A DNA stretch of 64,000 nt from Pandoraea horticolens (GCF_902459555.1 NZ_CABPSM010000001.1:558001-622000), one strand, 5' to 3'. Shown: positions 27,478-37,111, counted from the stretch's first letter. Numbers and translations are program-made. The notes: generated from the sequence alone by a model not told the origin.

Positions 27478-27732
27478 TTGAAGCTGAATAACAAAGTAAT
27501 CTCCGGAAAAATTAGGTTCGTAGAAAACGGAGAGAATCAACGACTCGATGCCGCGATTGAATTTCCTCTTTCGATGCAGGGAACGCCGACCGTAAAAATT
27601 GCTGGCGGGTGTGTGCCGATCAGCGAGGCGCTGTCGGAAAATGGAGGAGCGGTTTGGATCGAAACGGGCCGACGTTGTTCGTTCACACGGGGAAGAGTGA
27701 ACATTCTGAAAGACCTGGTTTTCACCTTCTGA
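27478..27732 (+). CDS. Orphan 84-residue protein at the end of the secretion remnant
   Basis: A short frame, of clearly lower GC than its neighbours, that I do not recognise. The product alternates charged and beta-forming residues (KVISGKIRFVENGENQRLDAAIEF) and contains two Cys. It has no ATG and no convincing ribosome site; the TTG at 27478 is the earliest usable codon. It lies in the same frame as the TpsA remnant, separated only by the TGA at 27460. It may therefore be the tail of the older C-terminal module or an immunity-type gene. Treat as hypothetical. Confidence 0.4.
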   Translation: MKLNNKVISGKIRFVENGENQRLDAAIEFPLSMQGTPTVKIAGGCVPISEALSENGGAVWIETGRRCSFTRGRVNILKDLVFTF

Positions 27733-27952
27733 TTGCAGAAATCATTGGCTGTGGAGTATGACGTACGAGGGTGTCTTTACCTCTCCCTCCGTTGCATCCA
27801 TTACATCGGTTACGTCCGTTACGAGGCCATATCGCCTGTGGACAGCCATATGCGATTACGCTTCGGGCATGGCTCGCCCCGCTTTACAGTGACGCTGAAT
27901 CGCCTCTGCGCCTTTCCGTCCGAAGAGCCTCCCCACACGGAGACGACCCTCG

Positions 27953-29182
27953 ATGACAAGACCCTACCTCACCCTTTGTGCCGCGCTTGCGGCGACGGCT
28001 GCCATTGGTTGGATGACGTTCAGCACCCACGGTTACGCTGCCGAGCGCGGTGCCGCAGCCCCCACCGAGCCCCGGCAAGCCGAAATCAAAGCGCTCGTCG
28101 GCAAGACGATCACCCCGCTCATGGCCCGGCAGAACATTCCAGGTATGGCGGTCGGCGTCGTCTTCGACGGTCGGACCTATGTCTTCAACTATGGCGTAGC
28201 GGACAAAGCCACAAAGAAGCCTGTCACGGCCGACACGCTTTTCGAAATCGGCTCCGTCAGCAAGACCTTCACCGCAACGCTCGCGGCCTACGCGCAAACT
28301 ACTGGCGCGCTCTCGCTCAACGACAAGACCAGCCGCTTCGTGCCCGAACTCGCCGGCACCCCGTTCGGTGACGTGAAGCTGGTAAATCTCGGCACGCACA
28401 CCACCGGCGGCATGCCGCTTCAGGTGCCCGACGATATCCACAACACCGACCAGATTCTCCAGTACCTCAAGGCGTGGAAACCGGCGCAACCGACCGGCAC
28501 CGTGCGCACCTATTCGAATGTGAGCCTCGGCGCGTTAGGCTGGATCACTGCACGCGCCATGCATGGCGACTTCTCCACGCTCGTCACCGAGCACGTCTTC
28601 AAACCGCTGGACATGAAACACACCTTCATCCGCGTACCGGAAGATCAACAGGCGAATTACGCATGGGGTTACGGGAAAGACGACAAGCCCGTTCGCGTCA
28701 CAACGGCAGTATTCGAAAAGGAAGCCTATGGCGTGAAAACCACCGCGAGCGATCTGCTGCGGTTCGTGCGAGCCAACCTCGGAACGCCCGTGCACGACAA
28801 CTCGCTGCAACAGGCAATGCGCGCGACACACACCGGCTATTTCTTCGACAAGCCGATGACGCAGGATCTGGCTTGGGAGCAGTATCCGTATCCGGTCAGC
28901 GTGGACGCGCTGCTCGAAGGCAACTCCACCCGGATGGCGCGCGAATCAACGCCTGCGCGTGAACTCTCGCCCCCCATGGCGCCGACGCCCGCCGCATGGG
29001 TCAACAAAACGGGATCGATGAGCGGCTTCGGCGCCTACGTCGCGTTCGTTCCTTCAAAGCAGATGGGCATCGTGCTGCTGGCGAACAAGAACTACCCGAT
29101 GGACGAGCGCATCCGAGCGGCGCATCACATCCTGACGACGCTCGACGGCGGCACGCGCACTGCCGCATCTTCACGAGAGTAA
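27953..29182 (+). CDS. ampC: Class C (AmpC-type) beta-lactamase
   Basis: Periplasmic serine hydrolase of 409 residues with a signal peptide (cleavage near GYAA/ER). All class C motifs are present: SVSK at residues 101-104 with nucleophile Ser101, YSN at 186-188 and KTG at 351-353, plus the YGVKTTASDLLRFV segment typical of AmpC. No ampR-type LysR gene lies next to it, so inducible AmpR control is not supported here. The start has GGAGA upstream. Some class C-fold proteins are peptidases or esterases, but motif spacing and length favour a true beta-lactamase. Confidence 0.88.
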   Translation: MTRPYLTLCAALAATAAIGWMTFSTHGYAAERGAAAPTEPRQAEIKALVGKTITPLMARQNIPGMAVGVVFDGRTYVFNYGVADKATKKPVTADTLFEIGSVSKTFTATLAAYAQTTGALSLNDKTSRFVPELAGTPFGDVKLVNLGTHTTGGMPLQVPDDIHNTDQILQYLKAWKPAQPTGTVRTYSNVSLGALGWITARAMHGDFSTLVTEHVFKPLDMKHTFIRVPEDQQANYAWGYGKDDKPVRVTTAVFEKEAYGVKTTASDLLRFVRANLGTPVHDNSLQQAMRATHTGYFFDKPMTQDLAWEQYPYPVSVDALLEGNSTRMARESTPARELSPPMAPTPAAWVNKTGSMSGFGAYVAFVPSKQMGIVLLANKNYPMDERIRAAHHILTTLDGGTRTAASSRE

Positions 29183-29220
29183 TATCGTCTGTGGTGTTCT
29201 AACGCCCCCCAATCGCGCCG

Positions 29221-30210
29221 ATGAGGAAGTCCGTTCTGCCGCTCGCCTTGTGCCTCGTCACTGCCGTCGCAACGCCATCCGCTGCGGCCGCAGTCGTGTC
29301 GACGGAGATTCAAGCGGCGGGACCGAAAGGCTTACAGGGCCCGCTCGCAGGCACCTTCGAAGCCCCGGCAGACAGCCACGCCACAGTCCTCATCATTCCA
29401 GGCTCCGGCCCCACGAATCGTGACGGCAACAATCCGCTCGGCGTGCGCGCAGCCCCCTATCGGCGCCTGGCCGACGGACTCGCGCAGTACCGCATCGGCA
29501 GCGTGCGCATCGACAAGCGCGGGATGTTCGGAAGCGCCAAGGCTGTGCCCGATCCGAACGCCGTCACCGTAGACGACTATGTGCAAGACACGCTAGCCTG
29601 GATCGACACAATTCGCTCGAAAACCGGCACACGTTGCGTCTGGCTGTTGGGACACAGCGAAGGCGGGCTGATCTCGCTCGCCACGGCGGCGCGTCATCCC
29701 GATTCACTCTGCGGACTGATTCTGGTGTCGGCAGCGGGGCGTCCGCTGGGCGAGGTGCTGAGCGAACAGCTTCACGCCGATCCCGCGAACACCACTGTCG
29801 CCGAGGCCGGCGACACCGCCATTCGTTCACTCACAAGCGGGCATCGGGTGGACGTGTCCACCCTACCCGCGCCGCTCGCACCGCTATTCAACCCAGCGGT
29901 GCAGGGCTTTCTCATGAGTTTGTTCGCGCAGAACCCTGCGGCGCTGATTGCGCAGGTGCAGGTACCGGTGCTGATCGTGCAGGGCGAGCGCGATTTGCAG
30001 GTGAGCACGGCGGATGCGGAACGACTCAGGCAGGTGCATCCCTCCGCCACACTCGCGCTGCTGCCCGACACCAATCACGTCTTGAAGACGGTAACGACTA
30101 ACGACCGTGCGGCCAACATCCAGACCTACGGCGACGCCTCTTTGCCACTCGCGCCCGGCGTAGTCGAGACCATCGCCCACTTCATCGACACGAATTCCCC
30201 CGCACCCTGA
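29221..30210 (+). CDS. Exported alpha/beta hydrolase
   Basis: 329 residues with a signal peptide (SVLPLALCLVTAVATPSAAAA). The fold is shown by TVLIIPGSGPTNRDGN (oxyanion region), the nucleophile elbow LGHSEGGLIS, VLIVQGERDLQVS with the catalytic Asp and LLPDTNHVLK with the catalytic His. The GSGPTNRDGN pattern is shared with secreted esterases of the YqiA/EstA-like group. It follows the beta-lactamase by 38 bp on the same strand and may be cotranscribed. Substrate unknown. Confidence 0.85.
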   Translation: MRKSVLPLALCLVTAVATPSAAAAVVSTEIQAAGPKGLQGPLAGTFEAPADSHATVLIIPGSGPTNRDGNNPLGVRAAPYRRLADGLAQYRIGSVRIDKRGMFGSAKAVPDPNAVTVDDYVQDTLAWIDTIRSKTGTRCVWLLGHSEGGLISLATAARHPDSLCGLILVSAAGRPLGEVLSEQLHADPANTTVAEAGDTAIRSLTSGHRVDVSTLPAPLAPLFNPAVQGFLMSLFAQNPAALIAQVQVPVLIVQGERDLQVSTADAERLRQVHPSATLALLPDTNHVLKTVTTNDRAANIQTYGDASLPLAPGVVETIAHFIDTNSPAP

Positions 30211-30230
30211 TCCTCTGCACCGCCGGCGCC

Positions 30231-31421
30231 TTACTTCCCGAAGACCTGCTCGAGCGCCGCCACCATATCCTCGATCAGGTCCTGCGGATCTTCCAGGCCG
30301 ATATGCAGACGCACGATCGGCCCCACCGACGTCCAGTCCTCACACGTGCGCGTGCCGGCAATGTTCGTGACAGTCGCCAGACTCTCGAATCCGCCCCACG
30401 ACGCGCCGATGCCGAACAGCTCCAGCGCATCGACGAAACGATCCGCTTGCGCCGTCGTGGCATTCGCGAACTCGAACGAAATCAGCCCGTTCGTGCCGAT
30501 GCAATCACGCTGCCACAATGCGTGGCCCGGATGCGTCGGTAACGCCGGACAGAACACACGGGCGACGTCGGGGAGACTTTCAAGCCAGTGCGCGATCTCC
30601 AGCGCGTGACGTTCGTGCATCTGCAAACGGGCCGCCAGCGTGCGCGTACCGCGCAGCACGAGATAAGCATCATCCGGACTCACCGCCACCCCTTGCGCAT
30701 CGGCCATGGTGGAGAGCGTCTGCCAGACTTCCTGCGTCGTGGTGACGGTGCCCATCATCACGTCCGAGTGACCACTCAGATATTTCGTCGCGGCCATCAC
30801 CGAGACGTCGGCCCCCAGCATGAGAGGACGGCACTGTACGCCGGAGCCCCATGTGTTGTCGGCCACAAGCAGCGCGCCGCGACGGTGTGCAAGATCGGCC
30901 AGCGCCGGGATGTCGCACATCTCGTAGACAAGTGAGCCCGGCGTTTCCACGTAGATCAATTTGGTGCGCGCCGTGAAGTGTTCAGCGGCATCGCTGCCAT
31001 CGGCGCGGAAATAGGTCACCTGCACGCCCCACGGTTTCAGAAATGTCTCTACGAAGTGACGCAACGGCTGATACACGCAGTCCGAGATCAGCACGTGGTC
31101 GCCCGGACGCACGTAAGCGAGAAACACCATCGAGATCGCCGCGAGCCCCGTCGGGAAGAGACGCGTGCGATAGCCGCCTTCCAACTCGGCAACGACGTCT
31201 TCCAGCGCAAAGCCCGTCGGATTGCCGCGAGCGCCGTAGGTGAACATGCGCTCGGTGCCGCGACGGCGGCGAGCATTGTTCATGTCGTCCATGGTGTCGA
31301 ACAGCACGGTGGACGCGCGCACCACCGGCGGATTGACGGCGCGTCCGCCAACGACAGTGGTATGCGTACCGCCCTTGATTAAGCGGGTGGCGAGACGTTT
31401 GGGGGGCGATTGTCGGGACAT
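30231..31421 (-). CDS. metC: Cystathionine beta-lyase-like PLP enzyme
   Basis: 396-residue Cys/Met-metabolism PLP enzyme. The PLP lysine is Lys213 in MAATKYLSGHSDVMMG, with VADNTWGSG upstream and the beta-lyase-type YETPGSLVYEMCDIPA (written here as VETPGSLVYEMCD) at about 158-170. MetC normally splits cystathionine to homocysteine, pyruvate and ammonia, and also has cysteine desulfhydrase activity. It is the last gene of a same-strand run with a rhodanese, a thiol dioxygenase and an ABC importer. In that setting it may act on the imported sulfur amino acid rather than in methionine synthesis. Confidence 0.86.
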   Translation of the reverse strand: MSRQSPPKRLATRLIKGGTHTTVVGGRAVNPPVVRASTVLFDTMDDMNNARRRRGTERMFTYGARGNPTGFALEDVVAELEGGYRTRLFPTGLAAISMVFLAYVRPGDHVLISDCVYQPLRHFVETFLKPWGVQVTYFRADGSDAAEHFTARTKLIYVETPGSLVYEMCDIPALADLAHRRGALLVADNTWGSGVQCRPLMLGADVSVMAATKYLSGHSDVMMGTVTTTQEVWQTLSTMADAQGVAVSPDDAYLVLRGTRTLAARLQMHERHALEIAHWLESLPDVARVFCPALPTHPGHALWQRDCIGTNGLISFEFANATTAQADRFVDALELFGIGASWGGFESLATVTNIAGTRTCEDWTSVGPIVRLHIGLEDPQDLIEDMVAALEQVFGK

Positions 31422-31508
31422 GATCGGAGGCGTGGATGAAAACGATTCGAACGATTCGAAAGGCGTGTCGTGGCGTGCGCAAAGGAACGCGCACGCCGAT
31501 GCCGGAGC

Positions 31509-33110
31509 TTACTTCGCGGTGGCGGACTCACCAATACGGAAAGCACCGCGCTCCTTCTCGTCAAGCTGCGCGAGAAGACCCGTCTCCCACGCCAGATACT
31601 GCCGCGCCGCCGCCTTGTTGCCGTCGTGACGGTCGTGCACGAAGAACAGATAGTCGATGCACTCGGCGTCCGGCGGCAGGTCGGGCGTGCTCTCGACCGG
31701 GTGTCCGGCCACGGCCCATGCCTTGAAGCCGCCAGTGAGCACCGAGACCGTACGCGGGTCGCGGGCATTCGCACGGCGCCAATCGGCCGCGAACAGTTCT
31801 GCGACGCCGCGCTCGTCCGCAATGAGCGCGATGTTACGCGACGCGCTCAGATTCGGCAGATGGGGACGAATCGCCCACCGCGCGCCCGCGACATGCTCGC
31901 GGCGATAGCTCATGCTCGAACGCACATCGACCACGGTCACGCTGCCATCGGCCAGCGCGGCGGCCAGCGCAGCGACATCGATCTCGGGCAGCGTCGTCTC
32001 GACCGCCGGCGCACGCACCGGCAACGACGCGCCACTGGCAAGTCCATCGCGCAACACATAGGCGTCGTGACCCAACTGACGCAACCAGCTTGCGACGATA
32101 GGCGCACGCACGCCGTCGTTATCGAACAGCACCACGCGGGCATGACGCACGCCCACATACTGATCCGTCGCCTGAATCAACTGGCCGCCCGGCGTATGCT
32201 GTGCGCCCGGCAGCGACCCGGCGGCGAACTCTTCCGGCGTGCGCACATCGCACAGGAACAACGAGCGCGACGTATCCGATGCCCATTGCGCGAAGGTCCG
32301 CGCATCGACTTCCGGCACGGCGAAACGCTCGGCCAGCGCGCGACTCGCTTCGCGCATCTGCACAAGGCTCGACGGCGCCACCGCATCGGGGTAGCGGCGC
32401 GTGCTGCCATGCTCCAGCGGCAGGTCTTCCAGATACCAGCCTTGCGTGCCGTTCTCCAGCGCCATGACCGGATTGGGAATGCCGAGGTTGATGAGCGTCT
32501 GCGCGCCGATGATGCTGCGTGTGCGTCCGGCACAGTTCACGACGATGGGCGTCGTGGGGTTCGGCACCAGTTCACGGATGCGGTAGCCCAATTCGCCGTT
32601 CGGGCAGCAGATCGACGACGGGATCGTCATCTTCAGATACTCGCTCACGGGACGGCCGTCGAGGATCACCAGGTCGTCGCCGCGCTCGCGCATCGCCGCA
32701 AGGTCGCGTGCCGTGATGCGCGGTGTGTGATATGCCATCTCCACCAGTTCACCGAACGTCTTCGACGGCACATTCACGCCGGCGAACAGCGCGAAGCCGG
32801 CCTGTTGCCAGGCATCGGTGCCCCCTTCGAGCACGTACACGTCGGTGTAGCCGAGTGCGGCCAGACGCTGCGCCGCCTGCACGGCAACACTCGCGTCGGT
32901 GTCGTAGAGCACCACACGGGCATCGCGACGCGGGGCCAGCCGCACGATATCGAGTTCAAGCCGACTGTAGGGCAGCGTCACGCCATAGAAGAGATGCGCC
33001 TCGCCGTACTGTCCGTGCTCACGCACGTCGAACACGGCGATCTCGGCGCCATCGTGCAGCCATTCCTTGAGGCGGTCGGACGGCACAAATTGAGGAGTGA
33101 ACGAGGTCAT
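31509..33110 (-). CDS. Four-domain rhodanese with one intact active site
   Basis: 533 residues containing four rhodanese-like domains, at about 10-105, 130-240, 265-360 and 375-475. Only domain 2 keeps the catalytic loop, CAGRTRS with Cys193. The equivalent positions are Asp70 (YDTDAS), Asp330 (FDNDGV) and Ala431 (IADERG) in domains 1, 3 and 4. Rhodaneses move sulfane sulfur between thiols, so the protein probably takes sulfur released by neighbours and passes it to an acceptor; the inactive domains may be structural or regulatory. It sits between the thiol dioxygenase and cystathionine lyase genes, and the 87-bp gap to the lyase supports cotranscription. Confidence 0.9.
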   Translation of the reverse strand: MTSFTPQFVPSDRLKEWLHDGAEIAVFDVREHGQYGEAHLFYGVTLPYSRLELDIVRLAPRRDARVVLYDTDASVAVQAAQRLAALGYTDVYVLEGGTDAWQQAGFALFAGVNVPSKTFGELVEMAYHTPRITARDLAAMRERGDDLVILDGRPVSEYLKMTIPSSICCPNGELGYRIRELVPNPTTPIVVNCAGRTRSIIGAQTLINLGIPNPVMALENGTQGWYLEDLPLEHGSTRRYPDAVAPSSLVQMREASRALAERFAVPEVDARTFAQWASDTSRSLFLCDVRTPEEFAAGSLPGAQHTPGGQLIQATDQYVGVRHARVVLFDNDGVRAPIVASWLRQLGHDAYVLRDGLASGASLPVRAPAVETTLPEIDVAALAAALADGSVTVVDVRSSMSYRREHVAGARWAIRPHLPNLSASRNIALIADERGVAELFAADWRRANARDPRTVSVLTGGFKAWAVAGHPVESTPDLPPDAECIDYLFFVHDRHDGNKAAARQYLAWETGLLAQLDEKERGAFRIGESATAK

Positions 33111-33266
33111 AGCGTTGCGTCGTTGTCAGGTTTCGCCCGGCCATTGCCAAAGCGTAGGGATGAGCAGGCCCGCACCGCCCGTGGGGCGATGTGATGCGGG
33201 TGGCGCGAAAAACGTTCGCGCCGTCAGGGATTTCGCCGCCGGTCTTTCCCGGCGGTCACGGCGGAA

Positions 33267-33863
33267 CTAGCGGCGAGTCTTCACGCCGATATCCATCACT
33301 TGATACGTGCTCTTGGCAAGATCGAAGGTAATGCGCTCGGTGAGCGTCTCCAGCGCGCGGCCATACATGTGCAGGTGACGAATCGGTGCTTCGCCCTTGA
33401 TCTCGACCGCATGAATGTCTTCCGAGGCCAGCGCAATGCCATTGCCCGGATCGACCACGACGGTGTCGCTCACTTCGAGCGTGCCGACGCCTGGCGTCTT
33501 GCCGTCGTCCGTACGACGGTAAACGTAGTTGTATTCCACACCGTCGACCGCCGCGATGCAGGCCCACGTCGTATGGTTATGCGGCGTAATTTTCTTGCCG
33601 GGACGCATGACGTTCAGATACAGCGCGTAGGTCTTATCTGCGTCTTCGTGAATCAGATAGCGCGCTTGCAATTCACCGTCGGTCGGCGGCGGGAAATCGG
33701 CCTCGCTCCACAGCGCGGTGCGCGCGGCGAGCGATTTGACCTGATCGAGCACGGCGGCCAGCGCGGGACGCGTCTCGCCCTCGGGCGCCAATGCGGCCTT
33801 CATGGCGTTGATCGCGTCGCTGACGACGCTCTGACGTTGTTCGGAAACAGTGGGCGTGGACAT
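33267..33863 (-). CDS. Cysteine-dioxygenase-family thiol dioxygenase
   Basis: 198-residue cupin. The iron-binding triad is visible as PHNHTTW (His95 and His97) and His151 in DIHAVEIKG, spaced as in cysteine dioxygenase. Arg68 ([10 protein letters not shown]) fits the residue that binds the substrate carboxylate. Such enzymes use O2 to oxidise a thiol to a sulfinate: cysteine, 3-mercaptopropionate or a related thiol. The Cys that crosslinks to Tyr in mammalian enzymes is absent (Thr93), as in many bacterial forms. Located directly after an amino-acid ABC importer and before a rhodanese. The actual thiol substrate is not determined by sequence. Confidence 0.85.
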   Translation of the reverse strand: MSTPTVSEQRQSVVSDAINAMKAALAPEGETRPALAAVLDQVKSLAARTALWSEADFPPPTDGELQARYLIHEDADKTYALYLNVMRPGKKITPHNHTTWACIAAVDGVEYNYVYRRTDDGKTPGVGTLEVSDTVVVDPGNGIALASEDIHAVEIKGEAPIRHLHMYGRALETLTERITFDLAKSTYQVMDIGVKTRR

Positions 33864-33940
33864 GATGAAAGTCTTCTCCGTAGTACTTTGTTTTGCGAAG
33901 TGCCCGCTCGGGGCGCTGTCGTGTGTTTGTGGGCTCGCCG

Positions 33941-34714
33941 TCAGGCAGGCACGGCATCGCTCGGCATACCGATCGTCGGCGACGGACGCAGCACGTCTTG
34001 CAGGAAACGCTGGGCGCGCGCGTGCTTCGGCCGGCTGAAGAACTCCGCAGGCGGCGAGTCTTCGAGCAACTCGCCCTGATCCATGAACCAGACGCGACTC
34101 GAAACGTCGCGTGCGAAGCCCATCTCGTGCGTGACGATCATCATCGTCAGGCCATCGCCGGCCAGCGAACGCATGACTTGCAGAACCTCCTGCACCATCT
34201 CCGGATCGAGCGCGCTCGTCGGCTCGTCGAACAGCATGAGCGGCGGCTTCATGGCGAGCGCGCGCGCAATCGCCACACGCTGCTGCTGACCGCCCGACAG
34301 GTTCGCGGGCATGGCGTCGATCTTATGGGCGAGGCCAACCTTGGCGAGCAGCGTCTCTGCCTGAGCGACCGCTTCGTCGCGCGACATGCCCAGCACTTTC
34401 GTCGGCCCGAGAATCAGGTTCTGGCGCACCGACAGGTTCTGAAACAGGTTAAAGCTCTGGAACACGAAGCCGATACGGGCGCGCAACTGATTGAGCTTCA
34501 CGTCGCGCGCGGTGACGTCCCTGCCTTCGAACAGGATGCGTCCCTTCTGGATAGCTTCGAGCCGCGTGACGGTGCGAATCAGCGTCGACTTTCCCGAGCC
34601 CGACGGTCCGCACACGACAACGACTTCGCCGCGTCCGATGGTGGCGTTGATGCCCTTGAGGACATGATGTTCGCCGTAGAACTTATCGACATTCTCGAAT
34701 GCGAGCATGCTCAT
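33941..34714 (-). CDS. Polar amino acid ABC importer, ATPase
   Basis: About 257 residues. Walker A is GPSGSGKST near residue 37, the Q-loop is [13 protein letters not shown], the signature [16 protein letters not shown] and Walker [14 protein letters not shown]; the family is GlnQ/HisP-like. The start at 34714 is chosen over the longer open frame because GGAGAA lies eight bases upstream and the ABC fold begins immediately. It energises uptake with the two permeases and the binding protein encoded upstream. The last residues (about 15) are unrelated to the fold. Confidence 0.92.
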   Translation of the reverse strand: MSMLAFENVDKFYGEHHVLKGINATIGRGEVVVVCGPSGSGKSTLIRTVTRLEAIQKGRILFEGRDVTARDVKLNQLRARIGFVFQSFNLFQNLSVRQNLILGPTKVLGMSRDEAVAQAETLLAKVGLAHKIDAMPANLSGGQQQRVAIARALAMKPPLMLFDEPTSALDPEMVQEVLQVMRSLAGDGLTMMIVTHEMGFARDVSSRVWFMDQGELLEDSPPAEFFSRPKHARAQRFLQDVLRPSPTIGMPSDAVPA

Positions 34715-34743
34715 GATCGCGTTCTCCTTCTTGAATCCTGCGT

Positions 34744-35436
34744 TCACGCCAACCCCGCGCGCTGACGGGCGATGCGACGCTCGAGCCAGCCAGCGAAGCG
34801 CGAAATGGCGAAACACAACACGAAATAGAAAGCTGCGAGCACGAGGAACGTCTGCAGCGGCTTGGTCAGCACGATCGTATTGACCTGTGCGGCCGAGTAC
34901 GTCAGCTCCGGCACCCCGATCACATACGCCAGCGATGTCGCCTTGATGATCGACACGAACTGATTGACGATGGACGGCAGCATGTTCGCGAGCGCCTGCG
35001 GCAATTGCACGTAACGCATGCTTTGCAGCCACGACAGCCCGTTCGAGCGCGCCGCTTCCATCTGTCCGCGCGGCAAGCCCTCAAGGCCGGCACGCACGAT
35101 CTGCGACAGGAAGGCGCTTTCGTAGACGATGATCGCGCACACGGCCGTGGTGAACGCCGACACCTCGGCGCCTACGAGCAGCGGCACCGCGAAGTACGCC
35201 CAGAAGATAATCATCAGCAGCGGAATGCCGCGCACCAGCCGTGTCCAGACACCGGCCACGCGGCGCATCCAGCGCCACGGCGAGACCTGCGCCATGCCGA
35301 TCGCGACCGAGATGGGGAACGAGATCACCAGCCCGAGCGCCGAGAGAATGAGCGTGATCGCCACGCCGCCGAGCGGGCCGTTAGGCCAGCTCCCGACGAG
35401 GAACAACGCGAGATAGTCATGCAGAATCTCGTACAT
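34744..35436 (-). CDS. Polar amino acid ABC importer, permease 2
   Basis: 230-residue inner-membrane subunit of the His/Glu/Gln/Arg family (HisM-like). The EAA loop that docks the ATPase is [21 protein letters not shown]. About five membrane spans are visible, starting with [20 protein letters not shown]. It forms a heterodimer with the adjacent permease, four bases upstream. Confidence 0.9.
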   Translation of the reverse strand: MYEILHDYLALFLVGSWPNGPLGGVAITLILSALGLVISFPISVAIGMAQVSPWRWMRRVAGVWTRLVRGIPLLMIIFWAYFAVPLLVGAEVSAFTTAVCAIIVYESAFLSQIVRAGLEGLPRGQMEAARSNGLSWLQSMRYVQLPQALANMLPSIVNQFVSIIKATSLAYVIGVPELTYSAAQVNTIVLTKPLQTFLVLAAFYFVLCFAISRFAGWLERRIARQRAGLA

Positions 35437-35440
35437 CGTC

Positions 35441-36133
35441 TCAGACTCCCGAGGGCGCCGTGCGGCGTTTGGCGAAGTGCTCGGAGAGCGCCATCAAGGC
35501 CAGCGTGCCGATCAAATACAGGATCGTCGCCACCAGAAACACATCGAAGGTGCGGAAGGTCAGGTTATCGATCTGACGCGTGCGGTACAGCAATTCGTGC
35601 ACCCCAATCGCCATCGCCAGCGAACTGTTCTTGAAGAGCAGCAGTGCCTGGTTGAGCAACGCGGGCAATGCCACGCGAATACCCTGAGGCAGGATGACGT
35701 AACGGAACGACTGCAAATACGTAAGACCGATCGACCACGCGGCTTCCTGTTGCGTGTGCGGAATCGCGCGCAGCCCCGAGCGCAGGTCTTCCGAAATAAA
35801 CGCGCCGGCGTTGAGCGACAGCGCGATCGTCGCGAAGAAGAACTCGGTATTGCCTGCGTTGATCCAGTCACGCAGGCCTTCGGGCAACAGTTGCGGCACG
35901 CCGAAATACCACACGAGGATCTGCACCAGCACGGGCACGTTGCGGTGATACTCCACCACCACGATCACGAAGGCCTTGAAGAGCTTGACCGGCAGGGCGC
36001 GCAGCGTGGTGAGCGTGATGCCCACCACGATCGACAACAGGCCCGACACCACGAACAGCCGAAGCGTGGTCAGCACACCGTCGCGAAACAGCTTCAGGTA
36101 GCCGTCTTCGAGCAAAAACGAGAGATCGAACAT
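35441..36133 (-). CDS. Polar amino acid ABC importer, permease 1
   Basis: 230-residue partner permease. The EAA loop reads AAWSIGLTYLQSFRYVILPQGI. Spans begin with GVLTTLRLFVVSGLLSIVVG. It shares gene order and size with glutamate/aspartate importers such as GltJ/GltK. The substrate in this locus is more likely a sulfur amino acid, judging from the downstream enzymes. Confidence 0.9.
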   Translation of the reverse strand: MFDLSFLLEDGYLKLFRDGVLTTLRLFVVSGLLSIVVGITLTTLRALPVKLFKAFVIVVVEYHRNVPVLVQILVWYFGVPQLLPEGLRDWINAGNTEFFFATIALSLNAGAFISEDLRSGLRAIPHTQQEAAWSIGLTYLQSFRYVILPQGIRVALPALLNQALLLFKNSSLAMAIGVHELLYRTRQIDNLTFRTFDVFLVATILYLIGTLALMALSEHFAKRRTAPSGV

Positions 36134-36148
36134 TGCGTGTCGTCTCGC

Positions 36149-36973
36149 TTACTGCACCTTGATCGGCTCGACCTTATAGTCGCGCGTGAACTTGTAGACC
36201 GACTTGCTGCCAAGCCATTTGTCAAAGCTCTCCTGCAAGCCGTTCGACTTGTCGTAGTCGAGCAGGATCTTGTTCACGGCAGCGAGCAACGCCGGCTCGT
36301 TCTTGTTCATCACCACGCCCCAACGCTCTTCGAAGACCGGTTTGGCGAGCAAGCGATATTGCTGACCGCCCTTGGTCGCCGCTTCGTTGGCAAAACGCGC
36401 CAGAATCAGTTGGCCCGCCACCAGACCTTCGACCTTACCCTGTTGCAGCGCGAGAAACGCCGACGAGATGTCGTGGAAGGTCAGCAGGTTCGAGTCGGGC
36501 AGACGCGTGACAGACACGGCGGCCGAGCTGGAACCCTCGGACGCGGCAATCTTCTTGCCCGCGAGTTGATCGAGCGTTTGCAACGGCGATTCGGCGCGCA
36601 CCAGCACGCGGATCGGCGCGACGAAGTACTGATCGCTGAAGTCGACCTGTGCGGCGCGTGCGGGCATCCAGGCGACAGCGGCCGCGAGCACGTCGACGCG
36701 TCGCGTCTTGAGTTCGGGAATACGGGCGTCGGTCGACAGGGCACGGTGTTCGAGCTTCACGCCAAGCCCCTTGGCGATCGCGCTGCACACATCGACGTCG
36801 AAGCCAACGATCTTGCGCGTAGCGGCGTCGGGGAACGCATACGGTTCGCTGGCGTTTTGCGTGCCGCAAACGAGCGTGCCGCGGGCCTTGATGTCAGCCA
36901 GTTGGTCGGCGTGCGCGACGCCCGCCATGGCGAGTGTCGCGAACAGCGCGGCTGCAAGGTGTCTTTGCCACAT
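36149..36973 (-). CDS. Polar amino acid ABC importer, periplasmic binding protein
   Basis: 274 residues with signal peptide (HLAAALFATLAMAGVAHA). Family 3 solute-binding motifs: IKARGTLVCGTQNASEPYAF, GFDVDVCSAIAKGLG, VDFSDQYFVAPIRVLVR. In this family the arginine-containing stretch AAVAWMPARAAQVDFS contacts the ligand alpha-carboxylate. It is the first gene of the presumed seven-gene run and is divergent from a LysR gene. Ligand unknown; cysteine, cystine, cysteate-like or other sulfur amino acids are candidates from the downstream genes. Confidence 0.9.
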   Translation of the reverse strand: MWQRHLAAALFATLAMAGVAHADQLADIKARGTLVCGTQNASEPYAFPDAATRKIVGFDVDVCSAIAKGLGVKLEHRALSTDARIPELKTRRVDVLAAAVAWMPARAAQVDFSDQYFVAPIRVLVRAESPLQTLDQLAGKKIAASEGSSSAAVSVTRLPDSNLLTFHDISSAFLALQQGKVEGLVAGQLILARFANEAATKGGQQYRLLAKPVFEERWGVVMNKNEPALLAAVNKILLDYDKSNGLQESFDKWLGSKSVYKFTRDYKVEPIKVQ

Positions 36974-37092
36974 GATCCTGAGTCTCCTTGAGTTCGACCT
37001 GAGGGGCGAATCGATTAGCGGGGGACCGGTCAGCGCCGGCTTCCGCCCCGGTCACATAAATATTGCTTGAGTGTTAGGCAGGTTATCGACCA

Positions 37093-37111
37093 AAATTCCT
37101 GAGAACAATTT
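37093..37111. promoter_or_regulatory. Candidate LysR-binding dyad of the sulfur cluster
   Basis: AAATT-N9-AATTT, containing a T-N11-A pattern, in the AT-rich part of the 189-bp gap between the binding-protein gene and the divergent LysR gene. Assigned from position and symmetry only. Confidence 0.4.
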
